Positions 41,474-48,896 of a DNA stretch of 64,000 nucleotides are shown here, one piece after another; position 1 is the first letter of the stretch; every line of letters begins with the position of its first letter. Below the pieces are notes generated by a model. The model was not told the DNA's origin, did not search any database, and saw only the letters and a list, made by a program, of their open reading frames with translations. The translations under genes and the position numbers were made by a program. Origin of the DNA: Ramlibacter sp. WS9 (lineage in GTDB: Bacteria > Pseudomonadota > Gammaproteobacteria > Burkholderiales > Burkholderiaceae_C); NCBI RefSeq assembly GCF_003797765.1, contig NZ_RKMB01000014.1, positions 93,222 to 157,221 of the forward strand, read 5' to 3'.

Positions 41474-41896
41474 TCACACCCGCCCGCATATTGCGGCGGT
41501 GGCCATCAAGTCTTCAAGGAGCGCGAGCGAAACCTTGCCGGACACCGCATACGGATCGAGCTCGGGCTTCTCGGAATATTTCAAGAGCAGCGAGTGATTG
41601 AGCTTCGACAGGTTGACCTGCCCCATGCTCCACCCACCGAAGCGCCGCTCGAAGATCTCTTCGTAATGCAGCAGCGCGACGTCTTTGTGGCGCGCATCCT
41701 TCTGGATGTGCCCGAACAGGTCGCTCACCGGCATGCGGCCGCCTTCGATGGCCTGCAGGAAGATGCCACCGCCGTAGCAGAGGATGCCGGTGATGCCGTT
41801 TTCCGGGTTGTGCTGGCGCGCTTGCGACAGGATGGATTCGATAGCGTCCGGGCTGGTGTCCACCGCCCGGCTGGCGTAAAGGAGTCTGACCAACAT
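41474..41896 (-). CDS. BLUF-domain blue-light sensor (FAD)
   Basis: A protein of 140 residues. The BLUF flavin site is complete: Tyr7 in VRLLYASRA, Asn30 in QHNPENGITG and Gln48 in GGGIFLQAIEG, with the usual spacing of 23 and 18, and the FGGWSMG segment with the Trp/Met of strand 5. Light rearranges the hydrogen bonds between these residues and FAD. After the domain (about 95) a short tail (LLLKYSEKPELDPYAVSGKV) contains no enzyme, so it is a short BLUF protein that works through a partner. It starts 2 bases after the folE stop, in the same operon. Confidence 0.92.
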   Translation of the reverse strand: MLVRLLYASRAVDTSPDAIESILSQARQHNPENGITGILCYGGGIFLQAIEGGRMPVSDLFGHIQKDARHKDVALLHYEEIFERRFGGWSMGQVNLSKLNHSLLLKYSEKPELDPYAVSGKVSLALLEDLMATAAICGRV

Positions 41897-41898
41897 AA

Positions 41899-42624
41899 CT
41901 AGTTTCTTCCGGGGATGAGGGCCAGGAATTCGCGGCGCAGCGCGGAGTCCTTGAGGAAGACGCCGCGCATGACCGAGTTGATCATCCGGGCGTCCATGTC
42001 TTTCACGCCGCGCCAGGCCATGCAGTAGTGCGAGGCTTCCATCACGATGGCCAGGCCGTCGGGCTGGGTCTTTTCCATGATCAGGTCGGCCAGTTGCACC
42101 ACGGCCTCTTCCTGGATCTGCGGACGGCCCATCACCCACTCGGCGAGGCGCGCGTACTTGGACAGGCCGATGACGTTCGTGTGCTCGTTGGGCATGATGC
42201 CGATCCACACCTTGCCGATGACGGGGCAGAAGTGGTGGCTGCAGGCGCTGCGCACGGTGATCGGGCCGACGATCATCAGCTCGTTCAAATGCTCGGCGTT
42301 CGGGAATTCGGTGATGGCGGGTTGCTTGACGTACCGCCCCTTGAACACTTCCTGCAGGTACATCTTGGCAACGCGGCGCGCGGTGTTGGCGGTGTTATGG
42401 TCGCTCGCAGTGTCGATGACCATGCTGTCGAGCACGCCCTGCATCTTCGATTCGACCTCGTCCAGCAGCTTTTCCAGCTCGCCGGGCTCGATGAAAGCGG
42501 CGATGTTGTCGTTGGAATGGAAACGCTTGCGGGCCGCCACGATGCGCTCGCGGATCTTTACCGACACGGGCGTGCCGGCGTCAGCGTCATCGGGCAGGAG
42601 GTTCGGTTCGGCTTTCATGAGCAT
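41899..42624 (-). CDS. folE: GTP cyclohydrolase I
   Basis: A protein of about 241 residues that opens GTP to dihydroneopterin triphosphate, first step of folate. VRSACSHHFCPVIGKVWIGIMP carries the zinc site (Cys and His of CSHHFCP) and QPDGLAIVMEASHYCMAWRGVKD the second zinc cysteine (HYCMAWRG); NVIGLSKYAR binds the pterin. The N-terminal extension of about 50 residues is longer than in E. coli. ATG 42624 or 42618 are equally possible, because no clear ribosome-binding site is present; an in-frame TTG at 42666 is less likely. Followed by the BLUF gene after 2 bases. Confidence 0.94.
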   Translation of the reverse strand: MLMKAEPNLLPDDADAGTPVSVKIRERIVAARKRFHSNDNIAAFIEPGELEKLLDEVESKMQGVLDSMVIDTASDHNTANTARRVAKMYLQEVFKGRYVKQPAITEFPNAEHLNELMIVGPITVRSACSHHFCPVIGKVWIGIMPNEHTNVIGLSKYARLAEWVMGRPQIQEEAVVQLADLIMEKTQPDGLAIVMEASHYCMAWRGVKDMDARMINSVMRGVFLKDSALRREFLALIPGRN

Positions 42625-42773
42625 TTGCGAAATGGTAACACCGGCCGCCTTGGCCGAGAAATGCAAGGTTTTTCGCAGCGCGCCTTGCCGGGCCTACGCA
42701 GAGCGCTACAACTTCAATAGCGATCTCAAGTCTTGCAGGGTATTGGCCTGGGCGAACGACGAGATCGGCCATG

Positions 42774-43991
42774 CTACAGATACTTCTTGCCTTGCACCGC
42801 GAGCGCCAGGCGCATCAACGCCAGCGCCACACCCTCCATGACCCGCTGGCGCCACGGCCGGTGCCCGAATTCGCGGGGGTCCATCGCCCGCCCCTCGTCG
42901 CGGATCGCACGCCCGAGCCGTTCGCGCAGCAGTTGCGCGAATGCCTCGTTCTCTACCACCACGTTGGCTTCGCGCGCGAGCAGCAGGCTCAGCGGGTCGA
43001 GGTTCGAAGACCCCACCGTCGCCCAATGGCCGTCGATCACGGCGACCTTGGCGTGCAGGAAGCTTGCCGAATACTCATGGATCTCCACGCCGGCGCCGAG
43101 CAAGGCGCCGTAAATAGGGCGCGCCGCGTAGTACTGCATGAAGTACTCGTAGCGGCCCTGCAGCAGCAGCTGGACCTTCACACCGCGCCGGGCCGCGGCC
43201 ATCAGTGCGTCGCGCATCTTGCGTCCGGGTGCGAAGTACGCGTTGGCGATGATGACTTCGCTCCGGGCCTGTCCGATCGCACGGCGGTAGGCCTGCTCGA
43301 TGCTTGCGCGGTTGCGCAGGTTGTCGCGCAGCACCAGCGCGGCGCGGTCGCGCGGTCGCTCGCGCGCGGACGCCTCCGCCTCCTGCGGTGGCTGCTCGCC
43401 AGCAGCGCGCAGCGACACCAGCGCGCCCGCCAGCCTTGCATGGCGGATGTCTCGCATGGCCTGCATGCGCAGCCACAACTGCTCCATCGTGGCGTACGCC
43501 TCGGCCACCAGCGGCCCCGTCACCTCGACGGCGAAGTCCAGGCGCGGCGATTCCAGCCGCCCATGGTTCGGGTCATGGAAATCGTCGAGGATGTTGATGC
43601 CGCCGCAGAAGGCAGTGCGGCCGTCGATCACGCACAGCTTGCGATGCAAGCGCCGCCAGCTCCCCGGCCAGAACACACCCAGCCGGCCCAGCGGCGCATA
43701 CACAAGCCAGTGCACGCCCGCTTCGAGAAAGCGCTCCGCCCACGGCTTCGGCAGCGGCGCGCTGCCGAAGCCGTCGACGACGACCTTCACGCTGACGCCG
43801 CGGCGCGCCGCGCGCTCCAGCGCATGCGCCACGTCGGCGCTGCTGCCGGTGAAGTCGAAGATGTACGTTTCCATGTGCACTTCATGCACTGCGCCATCGA
43901 TGGCATCCACCAGGGCGGGGAAAAACTCGACCGCGCCCTCGAGCAGCCGTACCGAATGGCCGCCGCGCAACGGAGGAATTGCGTGGGCCAT
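42774..43991 (-). CDS. clsB: Cardiolipin synthase B-type phospholipase D protein
   Basis: A protein of 405 residues with two PLD domains. First HKD motif HRKLCVIDGRTAFCGGIN (about 115), second HAKVAVIDGHWATVGSSNLDP (about 318, shortened to HAKVAVIDGHWATVGSSN). ETYIFDFTGSSADV near the N-terminus and EVIIANAYFAPGRKMRDAL (with a conserved Glu) match ClsB/YbhO, which makes cardiolipin from phosphatidylglycerol and phosphatidylethanolamine. As in E. coli (ybhP-clsB), an EEP-family gene precedes it on the same strand, 7 bases away. Confidence 0.92.
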   Translation of the reverse strand: MAHAIPPLRGGHSVRLLEGAVEFFPALVDAIDGAVHEVHMETYIFDFTGSSADVAHALERAARRGVSVKVVVDGFGSAPLPKPWAERFLEAGVHWLVYAPLGRLGVFWPGSWRRLHRKLCVIDGRTAFCGGINILDDFHDPNHGRLESPRLDFAVEVTGPLVAEAYATMEQLWLRMQAMRDIRHARLAGALVSLRAAGEQPPQEAEASARERPRDRAALVLRDNLRNRASIEQAYRRAIGQARSEVIIANAYFAPGRKMRDALMAAARRGVKVQLLLQGRYEYFMQYYAARPIYGALLGAGVEIHEYSASFLHAKVAVIDGHWATVGSSNLDPLSLLLAREANVVVENEAFAQLLRERLGRAIRDEGRAMDPREFGHRPWRQRVMEGVALALMRLALAVQGKKYL

Positions 43992-43998
43992 CGAGTGC

Positions 43999-44733
43999 CT
44001 ACACCTTGAACTCGGCGATCAGCGGCAGGTGATCCGACATCCGCCACCAGATGCGGCCGCGAGGAATCTGCACGCCGACGGGCTTCAGGCCGCGCGCATA
44101 GACATAGTCCAGCTGCGTCAACGGCAGCCGCGCCGGATAAGTCAGCTGGCGCTCCCCGAGGAAGTCCTTGAAGCCCAGCTTGTTCATGGTCGGGCGCAGC
44201 TTGGAACCCCAGTCGTTCATGTCCCCCGCCACGACGACCGCTTCCCGCTTGGGGATCTCGCGCTCGATGTAGCGGCCCAGCTGGTCGATCTGGCGCAGGC
44301 GGCTGGAGGCGATCAGCCCCAGGTGCAGCACGATCACGTGGACGGGCTTGCGCCCTACCATCACATGGGCGTGCAGCAGACCGCGCTGCTCGAAGCGGTG
44401 GTCCGACATGTCTTCATGCGCGTGCGACACCACCGGCCAGCGCGACAACAAGGCATTGCCGTGCTCGCCATGCTTGGTGGTGGCGTTGGTCTTGTAGATG
44501 GCCTCGTAACCTTCCGGTGCGAGGAACTCGGCCTGCGGCAGCTCGGGCCAGCGGGTGAAGTACTTCTCTTCCCGCCGATGAAGCTTGCGCACCTCCTGGA
44601 GGCAAACGATGTCGGCGTCCAGCTGCTCGACGGCATGGCCGATGTTGTGGATCTCGAGGCGGCGGCCCAGGCTGACGCCCTGCACGCCCTTGTGGATGTT
44701 GTAAGTTGCGATCCGCAGCGTCAATCCGCTCAT
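43999..44733 (-). CDS. Endonuclease/exonuclease/phosphatase (EEP) family protein, YbhP-like
   Basis: A protein of 244 residues. ATYNIHKG (metal Asn), CLQEVRK (metal Glu), VLHLGLIASSRLRQI, VVVAGDMNDWGSKL (catalytic Asp, Asn) and MSDHLPLIAEF (final Asp-His pair) form the EEP active site. Its place before clsB and after nudB matches YbhP; a lipid or nucleic-acid phosphodiester substrate is possible. ATG 44733 overlaps the nudB stop (ATGA). Confidence 0.9.
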   Translation of the reverse strand: MSGLTLRIATYNIHKGVQGVSLGRRLEIHNIGHAVEQLDADIVCLQEVRKLHRREEKYFTRWPELPQAEFLAPEGYEAIYKTNATTKHGEHGNALLSRWPVVSHAHEDMSDHRFEQRGLLHAHVMVGRKPVHVIVLHLGLIASSRLRQIDQLGRYIEREIPKREAVVVAGDMNDWGSKLRPTMNKLGFKDFLGERQLTYPARLPLTQLDYVYARGLKPVGVQIPRGRIWWRMSDHLPLIAEFKV

Positions 44734-45194
44734 CCGGCAAATTGTGGCAGCATCAGGATCGCTTCGGCGTTGGACGGTGAGAAGCAGGCATCGGCGGCTT
44801 CTCGCCAGGGCAGCCATTGGTAGGCGGTGTGCTCGCGCGGGTTCAGCTTGACGGGCGTACCGTCGGGCACGCACAGGCCGAACACGTGCTCGGTGTTGCG
44901 AGTTACGCCGGGTGCGTAACGATGCTGCCAGCGGGGGTAGATGTCGTAGATGTTCTCGAGGCCCCAATCCTTGAGGCCCGCGTTCAACACGGTGCCGGGG
45001 CCGCAGTGGATGCCGGTTTCCTCGAATACTTCGCGCACCGCGGTTTGCACGAGCGCTTCTCCAACTTCATCCTTGCTGCCTGTGACCGACTGCCAGTAGT
45101 TGGAGGCATCGGCGCGGTTGATGAGCAGGACGTTCTTGTCTGGCGTGTGGATGACGACGAGGACGGACTCGGGGATCTTGAAGGGGCGGGACAT
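44730..45194 (-). CDS. nudB: Dihydroneopterin triphosphate diphosphatase (NUDIX)
   Basis: A protein of 154 residues. Starts MSRPFKIPESVLVVIHTPD and carries WQSVTGSKDEVGE, then the Nudix box G..GE..VQTAVREVFEETGI (residues about 44-63) with catalytic glutamates. It removes diphosphate from dihydroneopterin triphosphate, the step after FolE, whose gene lies 2 kb away on the same strand. ATG 45194 fits MSRPFKIPESVL; an upstream in-frame ATG lacks support. Heads the nudB-EEP-clsB operon. Confidence 0.92.
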   Translation of the reverse strand: MSRPFKIPESVLVVIHTPDKNVLLINRADASNYWQSVTGSKDEVGEALVQTAVREVFEETGIHCGPGTVLNAGLKDWGLENIYDIYPRWQHRYAPGVTRNTEHVFGLCVPDGTPVKLNPREHTAYQWLPWREAADACFSPSNAEAILMLPQFAG

Positions 45195-45249
45195 TGTGTT
45201 CAGGACGTTAACCACCCAGGACGTATAGCCCTACTTGAAGCCACGCCGT

Positions 45250-45567
45250 TCAGACACCGGAGATCACTGCGTCCAGGGCGTCGCGAAACACTCCGGCTTC
45301 TCCGCGCAACGAAGTCACGGGTTTGCGCAGCAGTTTGGCGGGCAACGGCGCGCACAGGTGGGCTGCAAGGTAGCAGCGTTCACCCTCGACCTCGACGGTC
45401 TGCGCGAGCCGCCGCGGTGCGCCTTTAGGCGCCCGGGGCAAGCGGGCCAAAGGCATGATGAAGCGGGTCGAGTAATGATCGAGCTGGTCGCTCTGCACGA
45501 CGACCAGGTAAGGGAACGCCTCCCGTTGCGCGGCGTTCGGATTCAAATAGGCGTCGTACTGAGCCAC
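45250..45567 (-). CDS. CcdB-family toxin
   Basis: A protein of 105 residues with the CcdB layout: AQYDAYLNPN (first strand), FPYLVVVQSDQLDHYSTRFIMPL-like hairpin (key part VVVQSDQLDHYSTR), LARLPRAPKGAPRRL, and a final helix GVFRDALDAVISGV. F-plasmid CcdB ends WGI and uses that Trp to poison gyrase; here the end is SGV, so gyrase poisoning cannot be assumed. The start is GTG 45567, four bases after the antitoxin stop; the more distant ATG would run through the antitoxin gene. Second gene of the toxin-antitoxin operon. Confidence 0.85.
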   Translation of the reverse strand: MAQYDAYLNPNAAQREAFPYLVVVQSDQLDHYSTRFIMPLARLPRAPKGAPRRLAQTVEVEGERCYLAAHLCAPLPAKLLRKPVTSLRGEAGVFRDALDAVISGV

Positions 45568-45571
45568 CTGG

Positions 45572-45844
45572 CTACCAGGGCCGGTACTCTTCACCAGGAA
45601 TGCCATGCCGTTCGACAAGCTCGTTTTGCATGTCGACCCAGTCCTTGTATTGCTCGTAGAAGCGCTGGCCGGGGCCGGCTCCACGCGGCGGTGGGTCGAC
45701 ACGCGCCATGATTTCGTCATAGCGCTCCGCCGACAGCAGCACGCCGTGCCGTCGGCCAGCTTTTTCGATCACTACCGGGCCCCGCTGACATTCGTCCAGC
45801 ATCTGTCCGAATCTGTTCTTGGCGTCGGTCGCAGTCACACGCAT
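45572..45844 (-). CDS. Chimeric antitoxin: Phd/YefM DNA-binding domain with CcdA-like C-terminal tail
   Basis: A protein of 90 residues. Residues 1-50 (MRVTATDAKNRFGQMLDECQ, VVIEKAGRRHGVLLSAERYD) are a Phd/YefM fold. The last 26 residues, from QYKDWVDMQNEL to the end EEYRPW, have the length and pattern of the F-plasmid CcdA tail (ENQEGM.. to DENRDW): both have an amphipathic helix, a Gly 10 residues from the end and a final E-x-R-x-W. Partner is the CcdB-like toxin directly downstream. The pairing of a Phd repressor domain with a CcdA toxin-binding tail is what would be expected from domain swapping. A perfect dyad lies in its promoter. Confidence 0.85.
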   Translation of the reverse strand: MRVTATDAKNRFGQMLDECQRGPVVIEKAGRRHGVLLSAERYDEIMARVDPPPRGAGPGQRFYEQYKDWVDMQNELVERHGIPGEEYRPW

Positions 45845-45863
45845 GGCAGCCCCTGAGGTTGAT

Positions 45864-45878
45864 TGGCTATTTTAGCCA
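45864..45878. promoter_or_regulatory. Perfect palindromic operator of the toxin-antitoxin operon
   Basis: TGGCTA-TTT-TAGCCA is a perfect 6+3+6 inverted repeat 20 bases upstream of the antitoxin ATG, overlapping the predicted -10 box. Phd/YefM antitoxins repress their own operon at palindromes of this type. Inferred from position and symmetry. Confidence 0.7.
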
Positions 45879-45898
45879 TTCCACGGCTGATCCGGCAA
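45869..45898 (-). promoter_or_regulatory. Sigma-70-like promoter of the toxin-antitoxin operon
   Basis: On the minus strand TTGCCG (45898-45893), an 18-base spacer, and TAAAAT (45874-45869). The -10 lies within the palindrome, so antitoxin binding would block the polymerase. Confidence 0.6.
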
Positions 45899-45904
45899 CC
45901 CATG

Positions 45905-45930
45905 AAAAAGGGCGCCCGGAAGCGCCCTTT
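45905..45930 (-). terminator. Terminator of aspS
   Basis: Perfect 8-bp stem AAAGGGCG / CGCCCTTT, 8-base loop, followed on the minus strand by a T tract (45909-45905). It stands 21 bases after the aspS stop and separates aspS from the toxin-antitoxin operon. Confidence 0.85.
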
Positions 45931-45950
45931 CATTCTGCCCCAGTCCTGGC

Positions 45951-47750
45951 TCAGGCCGCCTTCTCGACGTTCCGCAGCTTGATATGCAGTTCGCGCAACT
46001 GCTTCTCATCGACCGGGCCGGGCGCTTGCGTCAGCAAGTCCTGTGCACGCTGCGTCTTCGGGAAGGCGATCACGTCGCGCAGGCTTTCGGCGCCGGTCAT
46101 CAGCATGACGAAACGGTCCAGGCCGATGGCGATGCCGCCGTGCGGGGGCGCGCCGTACTGCAGCGCGTCCAGCAGGAAGCCGAACTTGAGCTGTGCTTCT
46201 TCCGCATCGATCTTCAGAGCGCGGAACACCTTGCTCTGCACGTCTTCGCGATGGATACGGACCGAGCCGCCGCCCAGTTCGATGCCGTTCAGCACCGCGT
46301 CGTAGGCCTTGGCCACGGCCTTGCCCGGGTTGGTTTCGAGCAGGTCTTCGTGCCCGTCCTTGGGCGAAGTGAACGGGTGGTGCACCGCGTTCCAGCGCTG
46401 GCCGTCTTCGTCGAATTCGAACATCGGGAAGTCCACCACCCACAGCGGCTTCCATTGGCCTTCGATGAGGCCGTGCGACTTGCCGAACTCGCTGTGCCCG
46501 ACCTTCACGCGCAACGCGCCGATCGCGTCGTTCACGACCTTGGCCTTGTCGGCGCCGAAGAAGATCAGGTCGCCGTCGGCCGCGCCGGTGCGCTTGAGGA
46601 TCTCGGCAATGGCTTCGTCGTGAATGTTCTTGACGATGGGCGACTGCAGGCCCTCGCGGCCCTTGGCGGCTTCGTTGACCTTGATCCAGGCGAGGCCCTT
46701 GGCGCCGTAGATCTTCACGAACTCGGTGTAGCCGTCGATCTCGCTGCGGCTCATCTCGGCGCCGCCGGGCACGCGCAAGGCGACGACGCGGCCGTCTTCC
46801 GCATTGGCCGGGCCGGAGAACACCTTGAAGTCCACGGTCTTCATCACATCAGTCATCTCGGTGAACTCGAGCTTGACGCGCAGGTCGGGCTTGTCGGAGC
46901 CGTACAGGCGCATCGCGTCGGTGTGCGTCATCACCGGGAAGGCGCCGATGTCGATGCCCTTCACGTTCTGGAAGGTGCTGCGGATCATCCCTTCGAACAT
47001 CGTGCGGATCTCGTCTTCGGTGAGGAACGAGGTTTCCACGTCGATCTGCGTGAACTCAGGCTGGCGATCGGCGCGCAAGTCTTCGTCACGGAAGCACTTG
47101 GTGATCTGGTAGTAGCGGTCGTAGCCGGCCACCATCAACAACTGCTTGAACAGCTGGGGCGACTGCGGCAGCGCGAAGAACATGCCGTCATGGACGCGGC
47201 TGGGCACCAGGTAGTCGCGCGCGCCTTCGGGCGTCGACTTGGTCAGCATCGGCGTCTCGATGTCGATGAAGCCGTTGGCGTCGAGGAACTTGCGCACCTC
47301 CATCGTCACCTTGTAGCGCAGCATCAGGTTGTTCTGCATGTACGGGCGGCGCAGGTCCAGCACGCGGTGCACCAGGCGGGTGGTCTCCGACAGGTTCTCG
47401 TCGTCCAGCTGGAAAGGCGGCGTGACCGACGGGTTGAGCACCGTCAGATCGTGGCAGAGGATCTCGATCTTGCCGCTCTTCAAGTTGTCGTTGGTCGTGC
47501 CTTCCGGGCGCGCGCGCACCAGGCCCTTGATCTGCACGCAGAACTCGTTGCGGAGGCCCTCGGCCACCTTGAAGGTCTCCGCGCGGTCCGGGTCGCACAC
47601 CACCTGCACATAGCCTTCGCGGTCGCGCAGGTCGACGAAGATCACGCCGCCATGGTCGCGCCGGCGGTTCACCCAGCCGCACAAGGTCACGGTCTGGCCC
47701 AACAAGGCTTCGGTCACGAGGCCGCAATAGGTGGTACGCATTTGGGACAT
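45951..47750 (-). CDS. aspS: Aspartyl-tRNA synthetase
   Basis: A class II synthetase of 599 residues. N-terminal OB-fold anticodon domain (VTLCGWVNRRRDHGGVIFVD), motif 1 around FIDIETPMLTKSTPEGARD, flipping and motif 2 region ITKCFRDEDLRADRQPEFTQ, GAD insertion domain, and motif 3 GGIAIGLDRFVMLMTG. It charges tRNA-Asp, and perhaps tRNA-Asn as in many bacteria lacking AsnRS. ATG 47750 is chosen because GGA stands 8 bases upstream; ATG 47756 and 47741 are alternatives. A DUF502 gene lies 40 bases upstream on the same strand. Confidence 0.95.
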   Translation of the reverse strand: MSQMRTTYCGLVTEALLGQTVTLCGWVNRRRDHGGVIFVDLRDREGYVQVVCDPDRAETFKVAEGLRNEFCVQIKGLVRARPEGTTNDNLKSGKIEILCHDLTVLNPSVTPPFQLDDENLSETTRLVHRVLDLRRPYMQNNLMLRYKVTMEVRKFLDANGFIDIETPMLTKSTPEGARDYLVPSRVHDGMFFALPQSPQLFKQLLMVAGYDRYYQITKCFRDEDLRADRQPEFTQIDVETSFLTEDEIRTMFEGMIRSTFQNVKGIDIGAFPVMTHTDAMRLYGSDKPDLRVKLEFTEMTDVMKTVDFKVFSGPANAEDGRVVALRVPGGAEMSRSEIDGYTEFVKIYGAKGLAWIKVNEAAKGREGLQSPIVKNIHDEAIAEILKRTGAADGDLIFFGADKAKVVNDAIGALRVKVGHSEFGKSHGLIEGQWKPLWVVDFPMFEFDEDGQRWNAVHHPFTSPKDGHEDLLETNPGKAVAKAYDAVLNGIELGGGSVRIHREDVQSKVFRALKIDAEEAQLKFGFLLDALQYGAPPHGGIAIGLDRFVMLMTGAESLRDVIAFPKTQRAQDLLTQAPGPVDEKQLRELHIKLRNVEKAA

Positions 47751-47790
47751 ATTCATTTCCAGGAATGGAACGCGGCGCCGACAGGCGGCG

Positions 47791-48408
47791 TTATCGGTGG
47801 TTGTTGTTCGGCGAGCCGGGAACGACGACGCCCATGGAGATCACGTACTTGAGCGCATCGTCCACGCTCATTTTGAGCTCGATGCAATCGCTGCGGCGAA
47901 GCATCACGAAATAGCCGCCGGTGGGATTGGGCGTGGTGGGCACGTAGACGCTCAAGTATTCGCCCATGAGGTAGTTCGTCACTTCGCCGCCGGGCGTGCC
48001 GGTGACGAAGCCGATGGTCCACACGTCGGGCCGCGGCCACTGCACTAGCACCGCCGTGCGAAAGGCGTTGCCGTCGGGCGAGAACAGCGTGTCGGAGACT
48101 TGCTTGACGCTGGAATAGATGGAGCGCACGACGGGAATGCGGCTGACCAGCGTGTCGCCCCAGCTCACCAGCTTCTTCCCCATGAAGTTGCTGACCACGG
48201 CGCCCACCAACAGCAGGATGCCCAGGGTGAGCAGCACGCCGAAGCCTGGGATGTGCCGGCCCAGGAGCTTGTGGGGTTGCCAGGCCTCGGGCAGGATCAG
48301 CAGCGTCTGGTCGAGCGTGCCGATGATCCACTGCAGCACGGCGATGGTGATCGCCACCGGCACGATGACCAGCAATCCGGCCAGAAGCCATTTGCGCAGG
48401 GCGAGCAT
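47791..48408 (-). CDS. DUF502 membrane protein
   Basis: A protein of 205 residues. Two membrane helices (about 7-28, WLLAGLLVIVPVAITIAVLQ; 57-77, FGVLLTLGILLLVGAVVSNF) precede the DUF502 core with RIPVVRSIYSSVKQVSDTL and GYFVMLRRSDCIEL. Members are inner-membrane proteins found beside aspS and fmdB in many betaproteobacteria; function unknown. fmdB lies 20 bases upstream, aspS downstream. Confidence 0.88.
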   Translation of the reverse strand: MLALRKWLLAGLLVIVPVAITIAVLQWIIGTLDQTLLILPEAWQPHKLLGRHIPGFGVLLTLGILLLVGAVVSNFMGKKLVSWGDTLVSRIPVVRSIYSSVKQVSDTLFSPDGNAFRTAVLVQWPRPDVWTIGFVTGTPGGEVTNYLMGEYLSVYVPTTPNPTGGYFVMLRRSDCIELKMSVDDALKYVISMGVVVPGSPNNNHR

Positions 48409-48428
48409 CGGGGTCTTTCGGCCTGGTG

Positions 48429-48797
48429 TCAGGCGCAGCGGCTGCCTGCGCCGGCGGACGCCGCCGGGGCGTCGGGTTTCTTGGCGGCAGGCGCGTCAGC
48501 CGGCTTGGCCGTGCTCTCGGCAGGCTTCGCGGCGCTATCCGTGGGCTTGGCGGCGGTATCCGCCTTGTCGGCCTTGTCGGCCTTGTCGCCGGCCGCCGGG
48601 GCGGGCGCAGCGGAACCGTTGCGGAAATCGGTGGCGTACCAGCCGGAACCCTTGAGCTGGAAACCGGCGGCAGTCACCTGCTTGCTGAAGGACTCGGCAC
48701 CGCAGGCGGGGCAGACGGTCAACGGCGCATCGGACAGCTTCTGAAGCACGTCCTTGGCATGGCCGCAGGAGGCGCATTTGTAGGCGTAGATGGGCAT
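48429..48797 (-). CDS. FmdB-family zinc-ribbon protein with Ala/Lys-rich tail
   Basis: A protein of 122 residues. The N-terminal zinc ribbon MPIYAYKCASCGHAKDVLQK with CPACG (two CxxC pairs) is the FmdB regulatory-protein family. The end FQLKGSGWYATDF is the usual C-terminal motif of the family. Beyond residue about 60 an unusual low-complexity tail follows: (DKA) repeats, then KPADSAAKPAESTAKPA-like repeats. The tail is not part of the family fold and probably arose by repeat expansion. No DNA-binding function is proven for this family. Confidence 0.87.
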   Translation of the reverse strand: MPIYAYKCASCGHAKDVLQKLSDAPLTVCPACGAESFSKQVTAAGFQLKGSGWYATDFRNGSAAPAPAAGDKADKADKADTAAKPTDSAAKPAESTAKPADAPAAKKPDAPAASAGAGSRCA

Positions 48798-48848
48798 GGC
48801 GCGGCGTCAGGGTGAATGAGGGTGCAAAGCCCTCAATTATAGGCGACC

Positions 48849-48868
48849 GCCCCTCTCACAAGAGGGGC
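48849..48868 (-). terminator. Hairpin after the symporter gene
   Basis: Perfect 8-bp stem GCCCCTCT / AGAGGGGC with loop CACA, located between the sodium:solute symporter stop and fmdB start. It lacks a T tract, so it may be a weak terminator or a processing hairpin. Confidence 0.45.
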
Positions 48869-48896
48869 GTGCGTTCCCGCCTCGGCGGGGATGGCG

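Noticed and set aside
45590..45640. CCGTTCGACAAGCTCG as an interspersed repeat unit in the antitoxin gene
   Set aside because: It looks like the CGACAAGCTC repeat, but here it codes the CcdA-like tail (NELVERHG), which is explained by homology; no tandem unit or hairpin is present.
45984..47852. A plus-strand open frame of about 622 codons opposite aspS
   Set aside because: AspS is unambiguous; the opposite frame is an antisense shadow.
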